NCBI GenBank assembly: GCA_001994995.1
Contig: MDJM01000067.1
Coordinates: forward strand, 1-39,821
Direction: 5' to 3'
Origin: Candidatus Parepulonipiscium sp. PG-Nuni2H_MBin01
Lineage (GTDB): Bacteria > Bacillota > Clostridia > Lachnospirales > Cellulosilyticaceae
Length of the DNA stretch: 39,821 bases
Shown: piece by piece, positions 34,056 through 39,821 of the stretch
Position numbering within the stretch: the first letter of the stretch is position 1
Layout: every line of letters starts with the position of its first letter
Notes under the pieces: model-generated
The model's database searches: none
What the model was told of the DNA's origin: nothing
What the model saw: only the letters and a program-made list of their open reading frames with translations
Program-made: the position numbers and the translations under genes

Positions 34056-34084
34056 AAAAAAGGCTAGATTACGTAGTCTTTTTT
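34056..34084 (+). terminator. Terminator of alr-mazEF
   Basis: An 11-bp stem (six A, GGCTA / TAGTC, six T) with a 7-base loop. The T-run is part of the 3' arm. Confidence 0.8.
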
Positions 34085-34111
34085 AGTTATAGGTAGAATA
34101 TATTTTTTCAG

Positions 34112-34138
34112 GGGAGTGTGAGAAGTCCTCGCATTCCC
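34112..34138 (+). other. GC-rich perfect hairpin before the zinc-ribbon/clpC genes
   Basis: GGGAGTGTGAG (34112-34122) pairs with CTCGCATTCCC (34128-34138) over 11 bp, around a 5-base AAGTC loop. It stands in a 150-base gap after the mazEF terminator. The following bases (TTTCC) are a poor T-run, so a terminator is only one option; a leader hairpin of the downstream operon is another. Confidence 0.55.
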
Positions 34139-34177
34139 TTTCCTAAACTAAAAGCTTAGTTATATGGAGGGAATAGT

Positions 34178-34642
34178 ATGAAGGAGATATTAGGTAAATT
34201 AGGTGAAAGCGTTATGACTACATACAAAGAGGTGTCGGAACAGACGCATAAAACCGTAGACCAAACAAAAACACGTGCACAACTAACGGCTTTAAAAAGT
34301 GACTTGAAAAAACAATTTCAAAAACTTGGCGAATGTTATTATGAATATGCTGAAAATGGGCAAGAATTTAATTGTGTAGAGCTGTTAGCCAAAACTCGCC
34401 AGATTGTGGCTCAAATTCAGTGTTTAGAGCTAGATATTGGGGAAACGCTAGAAACCCAAAAGGGAAGTTTTGATAATTATAAGCAGGGTTTGAAATCAAC
34501 TTGGGCTAAAGAGGTTGCTCAAATAGAGGAAGTTGCACAAGTTAAGCATATTAAATTGTATAAATTTTGTGGGGAATGTAACACCGGCAATTCACCGCAG
34601 AATGTAGTTTGTATTAATTGCGGTGCTAAAATTGAAAATTGA
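34178..34642 (+). CDS. Helical protein with C-terminal zinc ribbon
   Basis: The 154-residue protein has a helical region (about 1-120, with QLTALKSDLKKQFQKLGECYYEYA) and a C-terminal zinc ribbon CGECNTGNSPQNVVCINCG (two CxxC pairs). No named family is recognised. GGAGG precedes ATG 34178. It lies 17 bases before clpC, in the place where Bacillus has ctsR-mcsA-mcsB. McsA also has zinc-binding CxxC motifs, but this protein lacks the rest of McsA, so homology is not claimed. Confidence 0.7.
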   Translation: MKEILGKLGESVMTTYKEVSEQTHKTVDQTKTRAQLTALKSDLKKQFQKLGECYYEYAENGQEFNCVELLAKTRQIVAQIQCLELDIGETLETQKGSFDNYKQGLKSTWAKEVAQIEEVAQVKHIKLYKFCGECNTGNSPQNVVCINCGAKIEN

Positions 34643-34659
34643 AAGGTAGGGAATATAAG

Positions 34660-37104
34660 TTGATTCAAAGTCAGTTTACGCCACATGCACAAGAAGCAAT
34701 AGATTATGCACAGAAAATCATGGAGCAGTTTAGGCACAAATATTTGGGGACGGAACATTTGTTGGTCGGACTAGCTCACGTGGATAATTCTGTGTCTAAA
34801 ACAGCCCTAAAAAATCAGGGTGTTAATGAAGATGATATTATTCAGAAAATTAGGGAATTAATTGGCAAGTCTAGTCATACAGATTCTATTAACAGAGGTT
34901 TTACACCTAGAATGGCACGCATAATTGAGAGAAGTAATCAATTAACTAAACAAATGGGTGCTGATAAGATTGGTACTGAGCATTTGCTTATGACTCTGTT
35001 AAAAGAGGTTCAATCAGTGGGCCTTAGAATTTTAGAGATGTTAAAGGTAGATATTAATAAGTTATATAGTAGTGTAAATAACATTGTAGCTAGCGATAGA
35101 AGTAAAGATGTTACGTTCCACCACTCTAAGCTAAAAGAGAGTAAAACGAGTGTGACTCCTACTTTAGATAAGTTTAGCCGCGACCTTACTCAACTTGCTG
35201 AAGACGGTAAGTTTGACCCTATTGTAGGGAGAGAAGAAGAAATTGAAAGAATTATTCAGATTTTATCTAGGCGTACTAAAAATAATCCTTGTTTAGTAGG
35301 CGAACCTGGTGTAGGTAAAACTGCTGTGGCTGAGGGGCTTGCACAGAGGATTGTGGCTGGAACAGTTCCTTCGCTTCTTAAAGATAAGCGTGTAGTTGCT
35401 TTAGATTTATCTACTATGGTAGCAGGAACTAAGTATAGAGGCGAGTTTGAAGATAGGATTACTAAGGTTATTAAAGAGATTATTGATACTTCTAATATAG
35501 TTGTATTTATTGATGAGCTTCATACTATTATAGGAGCGGGTTCAGCAGAGGGTACTATGGATGCTTCAAATATTTTAAAACCTGCGCTATCTAGAGGAGA
35601 GTTGCAGTTAATTGGTGCTACTACTCTGAATGAATTTAGAAAGTATATTGAAAAAGATGCAGCACTTGAGAGAAGGTTCCAGCCAGTTAAAGTTGAGGAG
35701 CCTACTGTGCAAGAAACTTTAGTGATTTTAGAGGGTATAAGAGATAAATATGAAACTCATCATGAAGTTACTATTTTAGATGAAGCTTTATGGGCAGCAG
35801 TTAAACTTTCTGACCGCTATATTAATGATAGACATTTGCCAGATAAGGCGATTGATTTAATTGATGAGGCGGCTTCAAGAGTTAGGTTAAGAGCATATAC
35901 GTCTCCAGAACATGTGACTGAACTGGAGCAAGAGCTAGCACTTCACTCAGCACAAAAAGAGCAGGCTATTATAGAAGAAGATTATGAAAAAGCAGGGTCT
36001 ATTAAAAAGCAAGAAAATGAAATAAGAGAAAAATTAGTTGCGTTAACTAAAGAATGGGAAGAGTCACAAACTAAGAACCATCAAGAAGTAACGTCTGAAG
36101 ATATTGCGGAAGTTGTAAGCAAATGGGTTAACATTCCGGTTAAGAGATTAGCACAAGAAGAAAGTCATAAGTTAAGAAACCTTGAAGAAGAGCTTCATAA
36201 GCGAATAATAGGCCAGGATGAAGCTGTGGTAAGTGTTTCTAAAGCTGTAAGAAGAGGGCGAGTAGGGCTTAAAGACCCTAATAGACCAATTGGCTCATTT
36301 TTATTTTTAGGCCCTACAGGCGTAGGTAAAACGGAGCTTACTAAAGCTTTAGCTTATACTCTATTTGGTGATGAAGGTTCTATGATTAGAGTTGATATGA
36401 GTGAGTATATGGAGAAGCATTCTGTGTCTAAACTTATAGGGTCGCCTCCTGGTTACGTTGGTTATGAAGAAGGCGGGCAGCTTACTGAGAAAATCAGACG
36501 TAAACCATATAGTGTAATCCTTCTTGACGAAATAGAAAAAGCTCATCCGGATGTATTTAATATACTGCTGCAAATTTTAGATGATGGGCATATTACGGAT
36601 TCTACTGGTAGAAGAGTAGATTTTAAAAATACTATAATCATTATGACTTCTAATATTGGAGCAACTCAAATAACTTCTCCAAAAAGAGTTGGGTTTGTTA
36701 GTTCTACAGATAAACAAAAAGAGTATAAAGATATGAAAAAAACTGTTATGGAAGAAGTTAAAAAATTGTTTAGACCTGAGTTTTTAAATAGGTTAGATGA
36801 GACAATTGTATTCCATCAGTTAACGGTAGAAAATATAGAGCAGATAGCAGAAGTTATGACTAAGTCACTTGTTGAGCGTATTTCTAAAAACGTAGGAGTG
36901 AAATTAGAATTAACAGAAGAAGCGATTAAATTCCTAGCGAAAAAAGGATTTGATGAAGCTTATGGTGCAAGACCACTAAGACGTGCTATTCAGACTATTA
37001 TTGAGGATAAATTGGCAGATGAAATGTTAGAAGGCAAAGTAAAAGAAGGCGATAAGATTACTGTGCAAGTTGATAGCGAAGAAAATGTAAGTTTCGTAAA
37101 ATAG
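34660..37104 (+). CDS. clpC: ATP-dependent Clp protease ATP-binding subunit ClpC
   Basis: This hexameric AAA+ unfoldase feeds substrates to ClpP. The 814 residues contain an N-domain repeat ([44 protein letters not shown]), AAA1 with [15 protein letters not shown] (Lys near 220), a UVR-like middle segment ([18 protein letters not shown]), which marks ClpC rather than ClpB, and AAA2 with [15 protein letters not shown] (Lys near 557), then [13 protein letters not shown]. The start is TTG 34660, with AGGTAGGG about nine bases ahead; an earlier TTG at 34639 overlaps the preceding stop. No CtsR operator or mcsB is visible, so its control differs from that in Bacillus. Confidence 0.95.
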   Translation: MIQSQFTPHAQEAIDYAQKIMEQFRHKYLGTEHLLVGLAHVDNSVSKTALKNQGVNEDDIIQKIRELIGKSSHTDSINRGFTPRMARIIERSNQLTKQMGADKIGTEHLLMTLLKEVQSVGLRILEMLKVDINKLYSSVNNIVASDRSKDVTFHHSKLKESKTSVTPTLDKFSRDLTQLAEDGKFDPIVGREEEIERIIQILSRRTKNNPCLVGEPGVGKTAVAEGLAQRIVAGTVPSLLKDKRVVALDLSTMVAGTKYRGEFEDRITKVIKEIIDTSNIVVFIDELHTIIGAGSAEGTMDASNILKPALSRGELQLIGATTLNEFRKYIEKDAALERRFQPVKVEEPTVQETLVILEGIRDKYETHHEVTILDEALWAAVKLSDRYINDRHLPDKAIDLIDEAASRVRLRAYTSPEHVTELEQELALHSAQKEQAIIEEDYEKAGSIKKQENEIREKLVALTKEWEESQTKNHQEVTSEDIAEVVSKWVNIPVKRLAQEESHKLRNLEEELHKRIIGQDEAVVSVSKAVRRGRVGLKDPNRPIGSFLFLGPTGVGKTELTKALAYTLFGDEGSMIRVDMSEYMEKHSVSKLIGSPPGYVGYEEGGQLTEKIRRKPYSVILLDEIEKAHPDVFNILLQILDDGHITDSTGRRVDFKNTIIIMTSNIGATQITSPKRVGFVSSTDKQKEYKDMKKTVMEEVKKLFRPEFLNRLDETIVFHQLTVENIEQIAEVMTKSLVERISKNVGVKLELTEEAIKFLAKKGFDEAYGARPLRRAIQTIIEDKLADEMLEGKVKEGDKITVQVDSEENVSFVK

Positions 37105-37205
37105 CACAATAAATTATCTGGAAATTTGTGTAAGATTACAAAGCTAGGGGTAGCTAGTAGTCCTTATTCACAAAAAAATAAAATGAAATTTTTGTAAAAT
37201 AGTAT

Positions 37206-37234
37206 TTTACTTCTTGCTCTTTTTTAGGTATAAT
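37206..37234 (+). promoter_or_regulatory. Probable sigma-A promoter before the 37281 gene
   Basis: TTTACT (37206-37211), a 17-base spacer and consensus TATAAT (37229-37234), 46 bases before the start. Confidence 0.5.
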
Positions 37235-37280
37235 AAGATATATTTAGCAATAAAAAAATTAATTAAGCGGAGGGTTCATT

Positions 37281-37691
37281 ATGGCAATTGTAGAAGAAAT
37301 AATTCGTAAAAATGCGGACAACACATTGAGTTTTGGAAACCATGAATTAACGAGTAAGACAAAGGTTTTGGACTTCGATTTAGACGGATCAAGTTATAAA
37401 GCAAAGAGCTTTAACGAAGTTACTAAGCTTAAAAAAGAGGGCAAATTAGTATACGAATCATTACCAGGGACAACAGTGCACAATTTTAAGGTGACAGATG
37501 ATCTAGTATCGTTTATGCTAGAAGGGTTTGCGGCTAGCCAGATTACACTTGAGCTTACGCCAACAACTTCTTACGAATTTAAGGTAGATAATGATTTTAT
37601 TGCAAAGGTAACAACTACTGCAACGGGTAAAGTTAACATCTCAGTAGTGGCTACAAATGAACCGAAGCTAGTGGAGCTAATAAGAGTTTAG
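37281..37691 (+). CDS. Small conserved protein, sometimes labelled endosialidase-like
   Basis: This 136-residue, mostly beta-strand, soluble protein has no signal peptide. It opens MAIVEEIIRKNADNTLSFGNHEL, and has SLPGTTVHNF in the middle. I recall similar small proteins in Lachnospiraceae annotated endosialidase, but there is no visible glycosidase domain and the label should not be taken as function. GGAGGG precedes ATG 37281. It is monocistronic, with its own promoter and terminator, which suggests a well-expressed standalone protein. Confidence 0.65.
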   Translation: MAIVEEIIRKNADNTLSFGNHELTSKTKVLDFDLDGSSYKAKSFNEVTKLKKEGKLVYESLPGTTVHNFKVTDDLVSFMLEGFAASQITLELTPTTSYEFKVDNDFIAKVTTTATGKVNISVVATNEPKLVELIRV

Positions 37692-37697
37692 TTTTGA

Positions 37698-37728
37698 AGA
37701 GGATTACTATATGTAGTCCTCTTTTTTT
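37698..37728 (+). terminator. Terminator of the 37281 gene
   Basis: A 9-bp stem AGAGGATTA/TAGTCCTCT with a 7-base loop is followed by seven T residues. Confidence 0.85.
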
Positions 37729-37818
37729 GTGGATTTATTTATCTGTTTAACACAGCAGATTTTTGGTAATAATACTAAAGGTTGGAGCCTTTTTCCCACT
37801 AAATGAGGGACTGGGGAG

Positions 37819-37840
37819 CTAGGGCCTAAAGTTTAGCTAG
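37819..37840 (+). promoter_or_regulatory. Hairpin touching the radA ribosome binding site
   Basis: CTAG (37819-37822) pairs with CTAG (37837-37840). After a GGC bulge, CTAAA (37826-37830) pairs with TTTAG (37832-37836). The 3' arm overlaps the first two bases of the AGGAG site (37839-37843). The GC-rich leader (37793-37825) resembles that of ruvA in the order GGGACT, GGG, TAGGG, CCTAAA. Confidence 0.4.
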
Positions 37841-37850
37841 GAGTGAGTTG

Positions 37851-39203
37851 ATGGCAAAAGTAAAACAAATATTTGTGTGTCAAAATTGTGGGTATGAGTC
37901 GGCAAAATGGTTAGGAAAATGTAACTCATGTAATGAATGGAACTCTTTTGTGGAAGAGAGCGTGGGAACAAAAACTAAAAGTTGTGCTAGCTTAAAAGCG
38001 CCAATTAAATTAAATGACATACATGTTGTAGATGAAAGTAGAACTACAACTGGAATGAAAGAATTAGACCGAGTGTTAGGTGGAGGAATAGTTAAAGGGT
38101 CACTTGTGTTAGTTGGTGGAGACCCTGGTATAGGTAAGTCCACTTTGCTGCTTCAAATATGTGAATCTATAGGCAGACAAGATAAAAAGGTTTTATATAT
38201 ATCAGGAGAAGAGTCGGTAGTGCAAATAAAAATTAGAGGAGAAAGATTGAAGGTAGCTACTAATAATCTTTCGCTATTATCTGAAACTAATATGACTAAT
38301 ATTATAGCACAAGCAAAGCACACTAAACCAGATATTATTATTCTAGATTCAATCCAAACAGTATATTGTGAAGAGGTAACATCTGCGCCCGGGAGTGTGA
38401 GCCAAGTTAGAGAAGCAACTCATGCACTAATGAATTTAGGCAAAGTACATGATATTACTATATTAATAGTAGGCCATGTGACAAAAGAGGGTTCTTTGGC
38501 AGGACCTAGAGTGTTAGAGCATATGGTGGATACGGTTTTATATTTTGAAGGTGAGCGCCATGCTTCGTTTAGAATATTGCGAGCGGTAAAAAACAGATTT
38601 GGTTCTACTAATGAAATAGGAGTTTTTGAAATGGTGGACGTTGGACTAATTGAGGTAAAGAACCCTTCTGAACTAATGTTAACAGGTAGACCGTTGGAAG
38701 TGGCTGGCTCTGCTGTTAGTTGTAATATAGAAGGGACGCGGCCTATGCTTATCGAGGTTCAATCACTCACTAGCTTTACTAGTTTTGGTATGCCAAGGCG
38801 AACGGCAACGGGTATTGATTATAATAGGATGGTTTTACTTATTGCCGTACTAGATAAGCGATTAGGTTTAGACCTGGGTAGCTATGATGCATATGTAAAT
38901 CTTGCTGGAGGCATTAAAGTTAATGAACCAGCTTTAGATTTAGCGGTGGTGGTTTCAATTGCGTCTAGTTTTAAAAATAAACCGATTGACTCTGAAATGG
39001 TTATAATAGGAGAAGTGGGTTTAACGGGTGAAGTTAGAGCAGTTACATTACCGGAGAAACGTGTTATGGAAGCAGCTAAATTAGGTTTTAAAAAATGCAT
39101 TATTCCGAAATCTAATAAATCAAAGTTACCTAAAATTCAAGGAATTGAAGTTATTGGGGTAGATACAGTTAAAGAAGCATTAGAGGCTGCACTAATTAAA
39201 TAA
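37851..39203 (+). CDS. radA: DNA repair ATPase RadA
   Basis: This RecA-like ATPase promotes branch migration in homologous recombination. The 450 residues contain a C4 zinc finger (CQNCGYESAKWLGKCNSC), Walker A GGDPGIGKSTLL, the RadA motif VKNRFGSTNEIG, and a C-terminal Lon-protease-like domain without catalytic residues (YVNLAGGIKVNEPALDLAV, GEVGLTGEVR). The start is ATG 37851, after AGGAG; an in-frame TTG sits directly before it at 37848. In Bacillus it lies beside clpC, as here apart from one inserted gene. Confidence 0.95.
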   Translation: MAKVKQIFVCQNCGYESAKWLGKCNSCNEWNSFVEESVGTKTKSCASLKAPIKLNDIHVVDESRTTTGMKELDRVLGGGIVKGSLVLVGGDPGIGKSTLLLQICESIGRQDKKVLYISGEESVVQIKIRGERLKVATNNLSLLSETNMTNIIAQAKHTKPDIIILDSIQTVYCEEVTSAPGSVSQVREATHALMNLGKVHDITILIVGHVTKEGSLAGPRVLEHMVDTVLYFEGERHASFRILRAVKNRFGSTNEIGVFEMVDVGLIEVKNPSELMLTGRPLEVAGSAVSCNIEGTRPMLIEVQSLTSFTSFGMPRRTATGIDYNRMVLLIAVLDKRLGLDLGSYDAYVNLAGGIKVNEPALDLAVVVSIASSFKNKPIDSEMVIIGEVGLTGEVRAVTLPEKRVMEAAKLGFKKCIIPKSNKSKLPKIQGIEVIGVDTVKEALEAALIK

Positions 39204-39268
39204 TTTTATATACTACAAGTCAATAATATATTATAATAGTATAAAAATATTATGAAATGGGGTAGGTT

Positions 39269-39778
39269 ATGTTAAGAGTAGGAACCGGATACGATGTCCA
39301 TAAGTTAGTAGAAAATAGAGAGTTAATTTTAGGCGGAGTTAAAATTGAGCATTATAAAGGCTTGCTGGGCCATTCCGATGCGGATGTATTAGTGCATGCA
39401 ATAATAGATGCATTGCTAGGAGCAGCAGCTTTAGGTGATATAGGAACACATTTTCCAGATACAGATTCATTTTATGAGGGTATTTCTAGCTTACATCTAT
39501 TAGTAAGGGTGAGCGATTTACTCGATAAATACAACATAACAATTAACAATATAGATTCAACGATTATAGCGCAAAAACCGAAACTTGCACCTTTCATTAA
39601 GGAAATGAGAGCAAATATAGCACAAATGCTAAATATATCATTTAACCAAATTAATATTAAAGCCACTACTGAAGAAAATCTTGGATTTACAGGAAATGAG
39701 CATGGAATGGCTGCTCAGGCAATTGTTTTAATTGATATGCCGTCAACTACTCCCACTTATAGAAGTGGGAGCTTGTAA
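39269..39778 (+). CDS. ispF: 2-C-methyl-D-erythritol 2,4-cyclodiphosphate synthase, altered C-terminus
   Basis: This is the fifth enzyme of the MEP isoprenoid pathway. It forms a trimer with a Zn site made by the D-x-H of GTGYDVHKL and a later His in [13 protein letters not shown]. The C-terminal active-site loop [20 protein letters not shown] is also present. Family members usually end within a few residues after the AIVLI strand (about 157 residues). Here 12 extra residues ([12 protein letters not shown]) follow, encoded by a nested palindrome, so the natural end has probably been replaced or extended by an inserted element. GGGGTAGG precedes ATG 39269. ispD is not adjacent. Confidence 0.94.
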   Translation: MLRVGTGYDVHKLVENRELILGGVKIEHYKGLLGHSDADVLVHAIIDALLGAAALGDIGTHFPDTDSFYEGISSLHLLVRVSDLLDKYNITINNIDSTIIAQKPKLAPFIKEMRANIAQMLNISFNQINIKATTEENLGFTGNEHGMAAQAIVLIDMPSTTPTYRSGSL

Positions 39779-39821
39779 AAGCTCGGTTGACTAGACTAAG
39801 CATTTATTTGCTCCGTTATAT
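39742..39821. mobile_element. Nested palindromic element at the ispF 3' end (IS200/IS605-like end or PATE candidate)
   Basis: GTCAAC (39742-39747) is repeated inverted as GTTGAC (39786-39791). Between them lie a perfect hairpin CTCCCACTT-ATAG-AAGTGGGAG (39750-39771) and a second hairpin GAGCTT-GTAA-AAGCTC (39769-39784) with the ispF stop codon in its loop. Subterminal hairpins of this kind are typical of IS200/IS605-family ends and of small palindrome-associated derivatives. No transposase is visible; the sequence simply ends 30 bases later. Confidence 0.45.

Noticed and set aside
34028-34177. CtsR or CIRCE heat-shock operator before the clpC operon
   Set aside because: Neither the CtsR heptanucleotide repeats nor the TTAGCACTC/GAGTGCTAA CIRCE pair occurs here.
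37281-37691. Functional endosialidase
   Set aside because: It has only 136 residues with no catalytic domain or signal peptide; the label is probably a propagated annotation.
1-39821. CRISPR array, prophage, integron or intact transposase
   Set aside because: I found no regularly spaced repeats, phage structural genes, integrase or complete transposase in reading both strands; the bacterial part is almost entirely housekeeping genes.

Overview
The window is a chimeric contig. About 1.7 kb of vertebrate (probably fish) DNA is joined to about 38 kb of low-GC bacterial chromosome. Bases 1 to about 1710 lack bacterial gene structure. They hold one clean spliced exon (655-813) of a class-X-like myosin motor domain, flanked by intron-like DNA with a canonical AG acceptor and a GTAAGT donor. 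From about 1712 to the end the sequence is dense, AT-rich Firmicutes DNA with strong Shine-Dalgarno sites and Rho-independent terminators. The gene set (rpmE-DUF1385-prmC-prfA, truB-ribF-rpsO-pnp, alr-mazEF, rex, acpS, yyaC, DUF1540, a JAB/LysM protein) fits Clostridia, most likely the Lachnospirales. Fish DNA in the same assembly makes a fish-gut symbiont, for example of the Epulopiscium group, a reasonable guess, but this is inference and no rRNA is present to test it.

Layout. 1739-3640: a LonB-like protease that has lost its N-terminus at the junction. 3.8-5.8 kb: ilvN and rho. 5.8-9.0 kb: a translation cluster (rpmE, DUF1385 membrane protein, prmC, prfA), with prmC and prfA forming a methylase/substrate pair. 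9.1-9.8 kb: a ZIP metal transporter. 9.9-11.2 kb: a probable forespore island, with a sigma-F/G-like promoter, a 43-residue Cys protein, a DUF1540 Cys-rich protein, and convergent yyaC. 11.4-16.2 kb: an unusual JAMM-like/TM/LysM protein, glgA, a DUF5711-type protein and a CvpA-family protein. 16.3-20.9 kb: truB, ribF, rpsO and pnp, with structured leaders before rpsO and pnp. 20.9-27.7 kb: ruvA, ruvB, a U32 peptidase-family protein, a FtsW/RodA-type protein and a transpeptidase PBP, probably one operon preceded by a structured RNA-like leader. 27.8-30.2 kb: a Nudix hydrolase convergent with an ABC-F ATPase. 30.3-34.0 kb: rex, a coiled-coil protein, acpS, alr and a mazEF module with a shortened antitoxin. 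34.1-37.1 kb: a zinc-ribbon protein and clpC. 37.2-39.8 kb: a small conserved protein, radA and ispF. The 3' end of ispF is formed by nested palindromes resembling an IS200/IS605-type end.

Most of the window is ordinary housekeeping sequence. I see no CRISPR array, rRNA, tRNA, prophage or intact transposase. The items most worth a second look are the degenerate JAMM domain fused to a LysM domain, the structured leaders of ruvA, radA, pnp and rpsO, the antitoxin without a DNA-binding domain, the sporulation-type promoter driving Cys-rich small proteins, the palindromic element in the ispF tail, and the host/bacterium join.
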